A stretch of DNA of 64,000 nucleotides from Rhizobium sp. Q54 (GTDB lineage Bacteria; Pseudomonadota; Alphaproteobacteria; SHVZ01). The stretch's first letter is position 1. Each line of letters starts with the position of its first letter. Positions 1 through 9,624 of this stretch are shown here, one piece after another. Location of the stretch: assembly GCA_945871425.1 (NCBI GenBank), contig CAMBVS010000007.1, forward strand, positions 1-64,000, given 5' to 3'. Made by a program: the position numbers and the translations under genes. The notes below the pieces were generated by a model. The model was not told the origin of the DNA. It did not search any database and was given only the letters and a program-made list of their open reading frames with translations.

Positions 1-67
1 ATGGTACATCGCGCCACCCAACCGCGCCGTTGACCCCTTCCGACCTTCAGCCGTAGAGCCGTTCCAA

Positions 68-2710
68 ATGCTAGAGAAGACCTACCGACCGGATCAGGTC
101 GAGGCCAAGCATTACGCCGCCTGGGAGGGCTCGGGCGCCTTCGCCTGCCATTCCGGCTCGAATGCGAAGCCCTACACGATCATCATGCCGCCGCCGAACG
201 TGACCGGCAGCCTGCATGTCGGGCACGCGCTGACCTTCACCGTCCAGGACGTGATGATCCGCTACCGGCGGATGCAGGGCCGTGACACGCTGTGGCAGCC
301 GGGCACGGACCATGCCGGCATTGCCACCCAGATGGTGGTCGAGCGCGAGCTGGGGAAGGAAGGGAAGTCCCGCCAGGATCTCGGCCGCGAGACGTTCCTG
401 GAGAAGGTGTGGGCGTGGAAGGCGGAGTCCGGCGGCACCATCCTGGGCCAGCTTCGTCGCCTCGGCGCCTCGGCCGACTGGGCCCGCGAGGTCTTCACCA
501 TGGATGACGGCCCCAACGCCGCCGTCCGCAAGGTCTTCGTCGACCTGTTCAAGCAGGGCCTGATCTACAAGGCCAAGCGCCTGGTCAACTGGGATCCCAA
601 GCTCAAGACCGCGATCTCCGATCTCGAGGTCGAGCAGAAGGTGGTCAGGGGGAACCTCTGGTACCTCAAATATCCGATCGAGGGCGAGGAGGGGCGCTTC
701 ATCGTCGTCGCCACCACGCGCCCTGAGACCATGCTGGGCGACACCGGCGTCGCCGTGCATCCCGACGATGCGCGCTACAAGGACCTGGTCGGCAAGCACG
801 CCATCCTGCCGCTGGTCGGCCGGCGGTTGCCGATCGTCGCCGACGAGTATTCCGATCCCGAGAAGGGCTCGGGCGCGGTCAAGATGACGCCGGCGCACGA
901 CTTCAACGACTTCGAGGTCGGCAAGCGCCACACGCTCGATCTCGTCAACATCATGGACGAGACCGCGCATCTGAACGACGCGGTGCCGGAGGCCTATCGC
1001 GGCCTCGAACGCTTCGCCGCGCGGAAGAAGGTGGTCGCCGACCTGGAGGCGCTGGGCGTCGTCGAGAAGATCGAGCCCAACACCCACATGGTCCCGCATG
1101 GCGACCGCTCGGGCGTGCCGATCGAGCCCTGGCTCTCCGATCAGTGGTATCTCGACGCGCACACCCTGGCGCAGCCGGCGATCAAGGCGGTCGAGGAGGG
1201 GCGGACCCGCTTCGTGCCGAAGCAGTACGAGAACGTGTTCTTCGAATGGATGCGTAACATCCAGCCCTGGAACATCTCGCGCCAGCTCTGGTGGGGCCAC
1301 CAGATCCCGGCCTGGTACGGGCCCGACGGCAAGGTCTTCGTCGAGCTGACGGAAGCCCAGGCTCATGACGCCGCCAAGGCGCATTACAACGCCCAGGTCA
1401 CGCTCAGGCGCGACACCGACGTGCTCGACACCTGGTTCTCCTCGGGGCTCTGGCCGTTCTCGACTCTCGGCTGGCCCGACCAGACGCCGGAGCTGAAGCG
1501 CTACTACCCCGGCGACGTGCTGGTCACCGGCTTCGACATCATCTTCTTCTGGGTCGCCCGAATGATGATGTTCGGCATCCACTTCATGGGCGATGTGCCG
1601 TTCCGCGACGTCTACATCCACGGCCTGGTCCGCGACGAGAAGGGCCAGAAAATGTCGAAGACCAAGGGTAACGTCATCGATCCGCTCGAGCTGGTCGATG
1701 CCTACGGCGCCGATGCGCTCCGCTTCACCATCGCCGCATCGATCTCACAGGGCCGCGACATCAAGCTCGCCAAGACCAAGGTCGAGAGCTATCGCAACTT
1801 CGCGACCAAGATCTGGAACGTCGCCCGCTTCGCCGAGATGAACGGCTGCAAGCCGGTCGTTGGATTCGATCCGGCGAATGCGAAGCTGACGCTGAACCGC
1901 TGGCTGATGACGGAGATCGCCGACCTCGCAGCCAAGGTCACCGCCAGCCTGGACGACTACCGGATCAACGAGGCGGCGATGGGCCTCTATCACGGGCTCT
2001 GGGGCACCTTCTGCGATTGGTATGTCGAGTTCGCCAAGCCGGTGTTGACCGGCGAAGACGCGGCCGCCGCGGCCGAGACCAAGGCGATGACCGCCTGGGC
2101 CCTCGATACGCTGATGCATCTGCTGCATCCGATCATGCCGTTCCTGACCGAAGAGATCCACGAGCAGTCGGGCGCCGGAGGGCAGCTGATCACCGGCCAC
2201 TGGCCGGAGCCGACGCCGGCCTGGATCGACCGCAAGGCGCAGGCGGAGATGGCCTGGGTGATCAAGCTGGTCTCGGAGATCCGCTCGGTGCGTTCGGAGA
2301 TGAACGTGCCGCCGGCGACCGTGCTCAAGCTGCAGGTGAGGGATTCCGGCCCGGAGACGACCCGCCGGCTCTCGTCATATGGCGATCTCGTCCGCCGCCT
2401 CGCGCGCGTCGAAGGCCCGTCGGCGGTCACCGAGGTCGAGAAGACCGCGGCCCAGGTCGTGGTCGACGAGGCCACCTTCGCCCTGCCGCTGGCCGGCGTC
2501 ATCGATCTCGCCGCCGAGCGCCAGCGGCTGTCCAAGGAGATCGACAAGCTCGCCGGCGAGATCGGCAAGATCGACGCCAAGCTCGGCAATGCCGGCTTCG
2601 TCGCCAAGGCGCCGCCGGAGGTGGTCGACGAGCAGCGCGAGCGCCGGACCGAGACCGACCAGGCGCTGACCCGGCTCCGCCAGGCGCTGGACCGCATCAG
2701 AGCCGCGTAG
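68..2710 (+). CDS. valS: Valyl-tRNA synthetase
   Basis: Cytoplasmic class I aminoacyl-tRNA synthetase that charges tRNA-Val. The 880-residue length is normal. The HIGH signature reads HVGH at residues 50-53, inside PPPNVTGSLHVGH. The KMSKS loop reads KMSKT near residue 528. The editing domain motif TTRPETMLGDTGVAVHP lies near residue 218. The C-terminal 70 residues form the coiled-coil arm typical of ValRS (AERQRLSKEIDKLAGEI region). The ATG follows 67 bases with no recognisable gene. The stop codon overlaps the GTG of the truncated PAS-type fragment downstream. Identification is certain from the motifs and length. Confidence 0.98.
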   Translation: MLEKTYRPDQVEAKHYAAWEGSGAFACHSGSNAKPYTIIMPPPNVTGSLHVGHALTFTVQDVMIRYRRMQGRDTLWQPGTDHAGIATQMVVERELGKEGKSRQDLGRETFLEKVWAWKAESGGTILGQLRRLGASADWAREVFTMDDGPNAAVRKVFVDLFKQGLIYKAKRLVNWDPKLKTAISDLEVEQKVVRGNLWYLKYPIEGEEGRFIVVATTRPETMLGDTGVAVHPDDARYKDLVGKHAILPLVGRRLPIVADEYSDPEKGSGAVKMTPAHDFNDFEVGKRHTLDLVNIMDETAHLNDAVPEAYRGLERFAARKKVVADLEALGVVEKIEPNTHMVPHGDRSGVPIEPWLSDQWYLDAHTLAQPAIKAVEEGRTRFVPKQYENVFFEWMRNIQPWNISRQLWWGHQIPAWYGPDGKVFVELTEAQAHDAAKAHYNAQVTLRRDTDVLDTWFSSGLWPFSTLGWPDQTPELKRYYPGDVLVTGFDIIFFWVARMMMFGIHFMGDVPFRDVYIHGLVRDEKGQKMSKTKGNVIDPLELVDAYGADALRFTIAASISQGRDIKLAKTKVESYRNFATKIWNVARFAEMNGCKPVVGFDPANAKLTLNRWLMTEIADLAAKVTASLDDYRINEAAMGLYHGLWGTFCDWYVEFAKPVLTGEDAAAAAETKAMTAWALDTLMHLLHPIMPFLTEEIHEQSGAGGQLITGHWPEPTPAWIDRKAQAEMAWVIKLVSEIRSVRSEMNVPPATVLKLQVRDSGPETTRRLSSYGDLVRRLARVEGPSAVTEVEKTAAQVVVDEATFALPLAGVIDLAAERQRLSKEIDKLAGEIGKIDAKLGNAGFVAKAPPEVVDEQRERRTETDQALTRLRQALDRIRAA

Positions 2711-2895
2711 TGTCCTTCCGCGACGCGCTCTCGCCGGGGCTCGCAAAGAAAACCTTCGATCAGTGGTGTGCGCTTCGTGTCGGCGGCAAGGTGCCGAAGA
2801 AGGACGATCTCTGCCCGCTCGGCCTGCCGCCGGCGACGCTGCCTTTCCTGATGCTGATGGAGTGGATGGGCGAGGGCGAGGAGTTCCGCTGTCGT
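2710..2895 (+). pseudogene. Truncated PAS-type (PAS_5-like) protein remnant
   Basis: A GTG overlapping the valS stop opens a frame reading VSFRDALSPGLAKKTFDQWCA, then PKKDDLCPLGLPPATLPFLM and EFRCRL. This resembles the first third of the alphaproteobacterial PAS_5 family (alternating Leu/Pro helix, then the first beta strand). Family proteins continue for another 100 or so residues. Here homology stops exactly where the convergent glutathione transferase gene ends, and the frame then reads low-quality sequence. It looks like the 5' stump of a gene that lost its remainder in a deletion or rearrangement. The family assignment is from recognition only and needs a profile search. Confidence 0.5.
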
Positions 2896-2896
2896 C

Positions 2897-3589
2897 TCAG
2901 CCTTTCAACATCGCCCGCATCCGCTCGGCATAGGCGACCAGGTTGGCGTGCTTCGCCGTTTCCGCCTTGAGCCCGGTCTCCAGCGGCGCGTGCAGGATGT
3001 TGACCAGGAAGCCGGTCGCGGTTGCGTCCAGCGAGGTCGGCTTGTCGCCCAGCATGTAGGGGCGGTCGCCGAGCAGCGTTGCCAATGCTCCGACGTCGCG
3101 GCCGCCGAAGGCGTAGATCTCGTCCCGGCTATGGCGGGTGGTGCCCTGGCCGTGGAGAGTGCGCGCCACACGCTTCCTGATCAGCGGCGGCACGATCCAG
3201 CGGAGCGGCGGCGGCAGGAAGCCGAAGACCCTGGGGCCGAACACCGACCACCCGGCAACGTCGATCCAGCGGGAATAGACGATGGTCCAATAGAGGCTCT
3301 CTTCCACCATCCGCTACCAGGCATGCTGGTCCGCCTTCTCGAGCGTGGTCAGGTGGCCGTCGAGCGGATCGCCATAGGTCGCCTTCAGATAGTCGATGAT
3401 GACCCGGCTGTCGGCGACCGTCTTGCCGTTGTCCTCGATGTAGGGGAGCTGGCCCTTCGGCGCCTTCCGGACGTCGGCGCGGCGCTTCTCGAAGGGCAGG
3501 CCGGCGAGCCTTAGATACGCCTCCATCTTCAGGCAGAAGGGGCTGGGGTCGAAGCCGAAGGTGTCGCCGTAGTGGTAGAGCGTGATCAT
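2897..3589 (-). pseudogene. Glutathione S-transferase family protein, interrupted by an in-frame TAG
   Basis: The thioredoxin-like N-terminal domain is intact: MITLYHYGDTFGFDPSPFCL, then QLPYIEDNG with the cis-Pro, then ADSRVIIDYL (E/D-S glutathione contact). It stops at TAG (3314-3316). The same frame resumes at once as R-MVEESLYWTIVYSRW and runs 137 residues through an all-helical GST C-terminal domain ending ERMRAMLKG. Rejoined, the protein is about 229 residues, a normal length for metaxin-like bacterial GSTs. No base is gained or lost, so a single substitution (for example CAG or TGG to TAG) explains the break. It is a recent pseudogene, a sequencing error, or two separately translated halves; the first is most likely. 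Confidence 0.8.
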
Positions 3590-3689
3590 CGAGCCTCCTC
3601 GAGCCGCAACACGCGGCTAGGCAACCGACGGCAGAGGAGGCTATCGTTCCGATCCCTCCTTGAGCAACAGCCGCGAGCGCAACAGAACC

Positions 3690-5429
3690 ATGGCCGTGAA
3701 GAAGTCCAAGTCGACCGGCTTCGACAAGTCGAAGCTGCCGTCGCGCTACACCAGTGTCGGGCCGGAGTCCGCCCCGCACCGTGCGTTCTACTACGCCATG
3801 GGCATGACCGATAAGGAGGTGTCGCAGCCCTTCGTCGGCGTCGCCACCACCTGGAACGAGGCCGCCCCCTGCAACATCGCCCTCATGCGCCAGGCGCAGG
3901 CGGTGAAGAAGGGAGTGAAGGCGGCGGGCGGCACGCCCCGCGAGTTCACCACCATCACCGTGACCGACGGCATCGCCATGGGCCATGCCGGGATGAAATC
4001 CTCGTTGATCAGCCGCGAGATCATCGCGGATTCGGTCGAGCTGACCATGCGCGGGCACTGCTACGACGCCCTGGTCGGCGTCGCCGGCTGCGACAAGTCT
4101 CTGCCCGGCATGATGATGGTGATGGCGCGGCTCAACGTCCCGTCGGTGTTCATCTATGGCGGCTCGATCATGCCGGGCCGCTACAAGGGCAGAGACATCA
4201 CCATCCAGGACGTGTTCGAGGCGGTCGGCAGCCACGCCGCCGGCACGATCACCGACCAGGAGCTGAGCGACGTCGAGCACGCCGCCTGCCCGAGCTCCGG
4301 CTCCTGCGGCGGCCAGTTCACCGCCAACACCATGGCCTGCGTCTCCGAGGCGATCGGCCTTGCGCTTCCCGGTTCCGCGGGCGCGCCCGCGCCCTATGAC
4401 AGCCGCGACGCGCTCTGCGAGCAGTCGGGCCTGGCGGTGATGAACCTGCTCAAGCTCAACCTCCGCCCTCGTGACATCATCACTCGGAAGGCGCTGGAGA
4501 ACGCCGCGAGGGTGGTCGCCGCGTCCGGCGGCTCGACCAACGGCGCGCTGCACCTGCCGGCGATCGCACATGAGGTCGGCATCGACTTCGACCTGCACGC
4601 CGTCGCCAAGATCTTCAAGTCGACGCCCTACATCGCCGACCTGAAGCCGGGCGGCCGCTACGTCGCCAAGGACCTCTACGAGGTCGGCGGCGTGCCGATC
4701 CTGATGAAGGCGCTGCTCGACGGCGGCTTCCTCCACGGCGACTGCATGACGGTGACCGGCAAGACCATCGCCGAGAACCTGAGGAAGGTCGTCGTGCCGA
4801 AGAATCAGGACGTGATCCGCACCACCAAGAAGCCGATCACGGCGACCGGCGGCGTCGTCGGCCTCAAGGGCAACCTCGCCCCGCAGGGTGCGATCGTGAA
4901 GGTCGCGGGCATGAAGAACCTCAAGTTCTCGGGTCCGGCGCGGGTCTTCGACTGCGAGGAGGACTGCTTCGAGACCGTGCTGAAGCGGAAGTACAAGAAG
5001 GGCGAGGTGCTGGTGATCCGCTACGAGGGGCCGAGAGGCGGTCCCGGCATGCGTGAGATGCTGTCGACGACGGCGGCGCTCTACGGCCAGGGCGCCGGCG
5101 ACAGCGTGGCGCTGATCACCGACGGTCGCTTCTCTGGTGCCACGCGCGGCTTCTGCATCGGCCATGTCGGCCCGGAGGCGGCGGTCGGCGGCCCGATCGC
5201 GCTGATCAGGAGCGGCGACATCATCACCATCGACGCGGTCAAGGGCACGCTCGACGTCGAGCTCAGCAAGGCCGAGCTGGCCAAGCGCCGCAAGGCCTGG
5301 AAGCCGCGCCAGCACGACTCCCGCTCCGGTACGCTGTGGAAATACGCGCAGACCGTCGGCGACGCCGAGAAGGGCGCCGTGACCCACCCCGGCGCCGCCA
5401 AGGAAGTCCGCGCCTTCGCCGACATCTGA
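3690..5429 (+). CDS. ilvD: Dihydroxy-acid dehydratase
   Basis: Converts 2,3-dihydroxy-isovalerate or -methylvalerate to the 2-oxo acid in valine, leucine and isoleucine synthesis. Cluster-ligand cysteines are visible in [16 protein letters not shown] and [17 protein letters not shown]. The C-terminal half has [11 protein letters not shown] and GHVGPEA. The ATG at 3690 (MAVKKSKS) gives 579 residues; a TTG 30 bases upstream is also in frame but less likely. The gene is divergent from the GST remnant and is followed at once by a strong hairpin terminator, so it is probably transcribed alone. Confidence 0.97.
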   Translation: MAVKKSKSTGFDKSKLPSRYTSVGPESAPHRAFYYAMGMTDKEVSQPFVGVATTWNEAAPCNIALMRQAQAVKKGVKAAGGTPREFTTITVTDGIAMGHAGMKSSLISREIIADSVELTMRGHCYDALVGVAGCDKSLPGMMMVMARLNVPSVFIYGGSIMPGRYKGRDITIQDVFEAVGSHAAGTITDQELSDVEHAACPSSGSCGGQFTANTMACVSEAIGLALPGSAGAPAPYDSRDALCEQSGLAVMNLLKLNLRPRDIITRKALENAARVVAASGGSTNGALHLPAIAHEVGIDFDLHAVAKIFKSTPYIADLKPGGRYVAKDLYEVGGVPILMKALLDGGFLHGDCMTVTGKTIAENLRKVVVPKNQDVIRTTKKPITATGGVVGLKGNLAPQGAIVKVAGMKNLKFSGPARVFDCEEDCFETVLKRKYKKGEVLVIRYEGPRGGPGMREMLSTTAALYGQGAGDSVALITDGRFSGATRGFCIGHVGPEAAVGGPIALIRSGDIITIDAVKGTLDVELSKAELAKRRKAWKPRQHDSRSGTLWKYAQTVGDAEKGAVTHPGAAKEVRAFADI

Positions 5430-5444
5430 GATAAGTCACAACAG

Positions 5445-5477
5445 AAGGGCGGCAGCGATGCCGCCCTTCGCGTTTTC
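5445..5477 (+). terminator. Rho-independent terminator of ilvD
   Basis: A perfect 10-bp stem (AAGGGCGGCA at 5445-5454 with TGCCGCCCTT at 5459-5468) has a GCGA tetraloop and is followed by CGCGTTTT. It begins 16 bases after the ilvD stop. Confidence 0.85.
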
Positions 5478-5504
5478 CCGAGTTCCCTATTGCGAGAGAC
5501 TGAC

Positions 5505-7025
5505 ATGGCCCGCATCGCCGTCGGCGGCTTCCAGCACGAGACCAATACCTTCGCCCCCTCGCTCGCGACATATGACGAGTTCGCCAAGGGCGGCGGCTGG
5601 CCGGGGCTGAGCCGAGGCGCCGATCTGGAGCCGGCGACCAAGGGGATGAACCTGCCGGTCGCCGGATTCATCGAGGAGGCAAGGAAGCGCGGACACGAGA
5701 TCGCGCCGCTCGCCTGGGCCGCGGCCTCGCCCTGCTCCTATGTGACATCCGACGCCTATGAGCGCATCGCCGGGATGATCTGCGAGGACTTGAGGAAGGC
5801 GCTGCCGGTCGACGCGGTCTATCTCTGCCTCCACGGCGCCATGGTGGTCGAAACCTACGAGGACGGCGAGGGCGAGCTGCTGGAGCGCGTCCGCAAGATC
5901 GTCGGCCCCGGCATCCCGGTGGTCGCCAGCCTCGACCTACACGCGAACACCACCCAGAAGATGATGGACAACGCCGACGTCCTCATCGCCTACCGGACGT
6001 ACCCGCATGTCGACATGGCCAACACCGGCAAGATGACGGCCGAGCACCTGGACGGGCTGCTGAAGGGTTCGGGCGCGGTCTACAAGGCGTTCCGCCAGGC
6101 ACCGTTCATCATCCCGATCAACTTCCAGTGCACCTACATGGAGCCGTCGAAGACCATCTACAAAATGGTCGAGGACGCCGAGACCGGCGACGTCGCCTCC
6201 GTCAGCTTCACGCCGGGGTTCCCCGCCGCCGACATCTGGGACTGCGGTCCGGCGGTGATGGCCTATGGCACCACGCAGGAAGCCGCCGACCGCGCCGCCG
6301 ACAGGATCATCGGCGAGGTGATCGGGCGCGAAGGGGACTGGTCCGACAAGTTCTACGATCCGACCGGCGCCGTCGCCTACGCCATCCGCAAGGGCAACCA
6401 GGCGACCAAACCGATCGTCATTGCGGACACCCAGGACAACCCCGGCACCGGCGGTGACGGCGACACCACCGGCTTCCTGCATGCGCTGGTCGCCCAGAAC
6501 GCCCAGGAAGCGGCGCTGGCGCTGATGTGCGACCCCGCGGCGGCAGCGGCGGCGCACAAGGCCGGCGTCGGCGCCGAGATCACCATCAACCTCGGCAACA
6601 TCTCGAAGGTCGCCGGCGACAAGCCGTTCCGCGGCACCTTCCTCGTGGAAAAGCTCTCAGACGGCAACGTCGTCGGCACCGGGCCGATGTATGGCGGAGC
6701 GCGGATGAAGCTGGGGCCGATGGCGTGCCTGAAGATCGGCGGCGTCCGCGTCGCCGTCTCGTCCCGCAAGGTGCAGGCGGCCGACCAGGCGCTGTTCCGC
6801 GCCGTCGGCATCGAGCCCAGCCGGCAGAAGATCCTGGTGCTGAAGAGCTCGGTGCATTTCCGCGCCGATTTCCAGCCGATCGCCGAGGAGGTGATCGTCG
6901 GCATCGCGCCCGGGCCCTTCGTCGCCGATACCCGCGCGCTGCCGTGGAAGAAGCTCCGGCCCGGCCTCAAGGTCTCGCCGAATGGCCCCGTCTACCAGCC
7001 GGGCTGGCAACCTCAGGCGAGTTGA
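5505..7025 (+). CDS. M81 family metallopeptidase (MlrC / microcystinase C-like)
   Basis: A 506-residue protein beginning MARIAVGGFQHETNTFAP, the signature start of the DUF1485/MlrC family, with the metal-binding H-x-E pair (QHETN). Further family motifs are LDLHANT (residues ~145), YRTYPHVDM, ADTQDNPGTGGDGDT and GARMKLGPMA. MlrC was named for degradation of linearised microcystin, but most homologues are of unknown substrate and often sit with amino-acid or peptide catabolism genes, so the substrate here is not known. The ATG at 5505 is preferred over an in-frame TTG 15 bases upstream. No operon partner is evident: a terminator precedes it and a convergent gene follows. Confidence 0.9.
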   Translation: MARIAVGGFQHETNTFAPSLATYDEFAKGGGWPGLSRGADLEPATKGMNLPVAGFIEEARKRGHEIAPLAWAAASPCSYVTSDAYERIAGMICEDLRKALPVDAVYLCLHGAMVVETYEDGEGELLERVRKIVGPGIPVVASLDLHANTTQKMMDNADVLIAYRTYPHVDMANTGKMTAEHLDGLLKGSGAVYKAFRQAPFIIPINFQCTYMEPSKTIYKMVEDAETGDVASVSFTPGFPAADIWDCGPAVMAYGTTQEAADRAADRIIGEVIGREGDWSDKFYDPTGAVAYAIRKGNQATKPIVIADTQDNPGTGGDGDTTGFLHALVAQNAQEAALALMCDPAAAAAAHKAGVGAEITINLGNISKVAGDKPFRGTFLVEKLSDGNVVGTGPMYGGARMKLGPMACLKIGGVRVAVSSRKVQAADQALFRAVGIEPSRQKILVLKSSVHFRADFQPIAEEVIVGIAPGPFVADTRALPWKKLRPGLKVSPNGPVYQPGWQPQAS

Positions 7026-7079
7026 GGCGAGGCCATCCGCTGGCCGATGACGGCCGGACCATCAACATGATTCTCAGTT

Positions 7080-7119
7080 ACCAGGAGAGCGAGGTCCTGG
7101 TGCACCCGAGCAATCGGGT
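7080..7119. terminator. Pair of hairpins between convergent genes
   Basis: Two adjacent inverted repeats, ACCAGGA/TCCTGGT (7080-7101) and ACCCGA/TCGGGT with a GCAA loop (7104-7119), separate the MlrC gene from the convergent MFS gene. Neither has a long T tract. A role as bidirectional terminators is inferred from position. Confidence 0.4.
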
Positions 7120-8339
7120 CAGGTAGAGTCGGCCTGACGCCTGAAGCTGGCGCCGATGATTGCGATCGACACCAGGATAAGTCCTGCGCCCACGAAGAAC
7201 GAGGCCCCCGGCAGCAGGAACGGCGCCGTCGGTCCGATGAAATAGGCGAAGACGGTCGTCGCCAGCGGCGGGCCGACGATGGCGGTTCCGGTATTGACGC
7301 TTGAGAGAGCGCCCTGCAGCAGGCCCTGCTCGTCGGGCGGGGTTGCGCCGGTCAGGAGCGCCTGGAGCGACGGCATCACCAGCGCCCAGCCGGGTATGTG
7401 GATGACCATGATGACGTAGGCCATCCACCCCTCCCAGGCGAAGCCGTAGAGGGTGAGGCCGAAGGCGCTGACCGCGAGGCCGAGAACCAGCGAGCGGCGT
7501 TCGCCGAGGCGAGGAACCACGGCTCGAACGACGAAGCCCTGCGACAGCGCGAACATGAGGCCGACCGCGGTCAGCGACAGGCCGACCTCGACCGTCGACC
7601 AGGCGTAGCGGTAGCCGGCGTAGAGGACCCAGATGTTCTCGAGGCCGCGCTGGGCCATGGCCGACAGGATGTAGCCGCCGATCATCAGAATGCCGCGATG
7701 GGCATGGGCAAAGACCGGGAAGGCGCCGATCGGATTGGCCCGCCGGAGATCGATCGACCGCCGGTGCTCTGGCTTCAGCGATTCCGGCAGGGCAAAGAAG
7801 CCGAAGACGAGATTGGCGAAGGCGAGCCCGCCGGCGGCGAGAAAGGGAAGGCGGAGATCGACCTCACCGAGCAGGCCGCCGAGGAAGGGGCCGGCGATGA
7901 AGCCGATGCCGAAGGCGACGCCGACCAGGCCGAAGTTCTGCGCCCGCTGCTCCGGCGGCGAGACGTCGGCAATATAAGCATTGGCGACCGGAAACGTCGA
8001 CGCCATGAGCCCGGTGAGCGCGCGCAGGGCGACGAACCAGCCGAGGTTGGGCGCGAAGGCCGAGAGAACGTAGGTCGCGCCGAGCCCGCCGAGCGAGATC
8101 AGCAGCACGGGACGGCGCCCGAAGCGGTCGGAGAGGCTGCCGGTCAACGGTCCGAACGCGAACTGCATGACCGCGTAGAGCGCCGTCAGCAATCCGAGGA
8201 CATGGGCGGCCGCGGCGACGTCGCCGCCGGTGAAGCTCTCGATCAGCTTCGGCAGGATCGGCAGGATCAGGCCGATGCCCAGCATGTCGAGGACCAGCGT
8301 GACGACGATGAAGATCAGGCTCGCCGGACGCGCGCTCAT
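7119..8339 (-). CDS. MFS transporter, TetA/TCR-like drug exporter family
   Basis: A 406-residue inner-membrane protein with about 12 hydrophobic helices. The N terminus VVTLVLDMLGIGLILPILP is characteristic of the tetracycline-resistance-like TCR branch. Motif A is present as GSLSDRFGRRPVL after TM2, and ALTGLMASTFPVANAYIAD matches the motif around TM4-5 (ADVSPPEQRAQNFG follows). Likely a proton-driven efflux pump, but the substrate cannot be read from sequence and drug resistance should not be assumed. The gene is divergent from fluC, with a 111-base gap between them. Confidence 0.88.
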   Translation of the reverse strand: MSARPASLIFIVVTLVLDMLGIGLILPILPKLIESFTGGDVAAAAHVLGLLTALYAVMQFAFGPLTGSLSDRFGRRPVLLISLGGLGATYVLSAFAPNLGWFVALRALTGLMASTFPVANAYIADVSPPEQRAQNFGLVGVAFGIGFIAGPFLGGLLGEVDLRLPFLAAGGLAFANLVFGFFALPESLKPEHRRSIDLRRANPIGAFPVFAHAHRGILMIGGYILSAMAQRGLENIWVLYAGYRYAWSTVEVGLSLTAVGLMFALSQGFVVRAVVPRLGERRSLVLGLAVSAFGLTLYGFAWEGWMAYVIMVIHIPGWALVMPSLQALLTGATPPDEQGLLQGALSSVNTGTAIVGPPLATTVFAYFIGPTAPFLLPGASFFVGAGLILVSIAIIGASFRRQADST

Positions 8340-8450
8340 CGGCCCCTCGGAAAGTGAGCGGCGAGAGTATGCCGATGCGACCCGACGGTCCTCTCAAAAC
8401 AACACGCCGAGGCGGCTCGACCCGGCCGGTTCCGCAGGGCAGAATGCGAC

Positions 8451-8840
8451 GTGATGATGAATTACCTGCTCGTTGCCCTCGGTAGCGCCATCGGCGGCAT
8501 GGGGCGCCACGCCATCGGGCTGCAGTTTCCGTTCGATCCGGCGGTTCATGACGTCGCGCTCGGCACGCTTGCGGTCAACATCCTGGGCTCGTTCGTCGCC
8601 GGGTTGCTGGTCGCCTGGAGCCTGCCCGGCGGCTTCCTGCAGGGACAGGGCGGCTGGCAGCTGTTCCTCATCGTCGGCATCTGCGGCGGCTTCACCACCT
8701 TCTCCGCCTTCAGCCTGGACACCTTCGCGCTGCTTCAGCAGGGCGAGCCCTACGCGGCGATGGTGAACAGCCTGCTCTCAGTCGGCGGAGCGCTGGCCGC
8801 GGTGACGGCGGGAGTCGCCGTCGGCTGGGCCACAGGTTGA
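8451..8840 (+). CDS. crcB: Fluoride ion exporter FluC/CrcB
   Basis: A small membrane protein (about 128 residues, four hydrophobic segments) that dimerises into a dual-topology fluoride channel. Diagnostic motifs are GSAIGGMGRH at the start, GTLAVNILGSFVAG in TM2, and GGFTTFSAFSLDT with the Phe-box/Na+ site in TM3. The first codon is GTG, with ATGs at 8454 and 8457 immediately after; any of the three could be used. I looked for a crcB fluoride riboswitch in the 110 bases upstream and found no convincing one. The gene is convergent with xth. Confidence 0.95.
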   Translation: MMMNYLLVALGSAIGGMGRHAIGLQFPFDPAVHDVALGTLAVNILGSFVAGLLVAWSLPGGFLQGQGGWQLFLIVGICGGFTTFSAFSLDTFALLQQGEPYAAMVNSLLSVGGALAAVTAGVAVGWATG

Positions 8841-8844
8841 GGTC

Positions 8845-9615
8845 TTAGGTCAGCTCGCACCAGGCGGGCGTGTGGTCGGATGCCTTCTCTTCGCCACGCG
8901 GTGTGCGGTCGACGCCGGCGGCGATGAGCCGGTCGGCGGCCTGGGGCGAGAGCAGCAGGTGGTCGATTCGAAGGCCGAGGTCGCGTTGCCAGGCGCCGGC
9001 CTGATAGTCCCAATAGGTGTAGAGGTGCTCGGTCGGGTTCAGGGCGCGGATCGCGTCGGTGTAGCCGAGATTGACCAGCGTGCGGAACCGGGCGCGCGAC
9101 TGCGGCTGGCACAGCGCGTCGCCGGCCAGCGCCGCCGGGTCGTAGACGTCGACGTCGGTCGGGCAGACGTTGTAGTCGCCGGCGAGGATCACCGGCTCCT
9201 CGCTCGCCAGCAGCTCGCGGGCCCGCGCGGTCAGCCGGTCCATCCATCCCAGCTTGTAGGTGAACTTGTCGGTGCCGACCGGATTGCCGTTCGGCAGGTA
9301 GATCGAGGCGACGCGGACGCCGCCGGTCTTCACCTCGACATAGCGCGCCTGCGGATCGCCGTCGTCGCCGGGAAGCCGGTCGATGACGTCCGTGATCGGC
9401 TGGGTCGAGAGCAGGGCGACGCCGTTATAGGCCTTCTGGCCGACGGCGACGCCTTCGTAGCCCAAGGCCTTGATGTCGAGGATGGGAAAATCCTCGGTCA
9501 GGCACTTGATCTCCTGCAGCATCACGATGTCCGGCTTGAACCTGCCGAGCCAGCGGATCAGGTGCGAGGAGCGCGCCTTGACCGAATTGACGTTCCAGGT
9601 GGCGATCTTGACCAG
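8845..9615 (-). CDS. xth: Exodeoxyribonuclease III, apparently with a CTG start
   Basis: AP endonuclease and 3'-5' exonuclease of base-excision repair. Catalytic motifs are KIATWNVNS (Asn7 equivalent), MLQEIK (metal Glu), LAGDYNVCP (Asp/Asn) and ASDHTPAW (Asp/His at the C terminus). The first ATG in frame lies after the Asn motif and would remove the first beta strand. Upstream of KIATWN the frame runs GGT-CTT-CGC-CTG-GTC back to a TGA that is itself the erpA stop codon. No ATG, GTG or TTG is therefore available, and CTG at 9613-9615 is the best start (256 residues). The gene follows erpA by 9 bases, so translation is probably coupled. Confidence 0.88.
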   Translation of the reverse strand: MVKIATWNVNSVKARSSHLIRWLGRFKPDIVMLQEIKCLTEDFPILDIKALGYEGVAVGQKAYNGVALLSTQPITDVIDRLPGDDGDPQARYVEVKTGGVRVASIYLPNGNPVGTDKFTYKLGWMDRLTARARELLASEEPVILAGDYNVCPTDVDVYDPAALAGDALCQPQSRARFRTLVNLGYTDAIRALNPTEHLYTYWDYQAGAWQRDLGLRIDHLLLSPQAADRLIAAGVDRTPRGEEKASDHTPAWCELT

Positions 9616-9624
9616 GCGAAGACC

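Noticed and set aside
3314-3316. TAG read through as pyrrolysine or by an amber suppressor
   Set aside because: No pyl genes or suppressor tRNA are seen in the window; valS-hpn genes use TAG as an ordinary stop.
3129-5387. Very long antisense open frame (752 codons) opposite ilvD, and similar ones opposite valS, tmk and metG
   Set aside because: They are Arg/Ala/Gly-rich shadows created by high GC3 in the real genes; no domain or start signal is visible.
8340-8450. Fluoride (crcB) riboswitch upstream of fluC
   Set aside because: I could not find the conserved pseudoknot segments in the 110-base leader.
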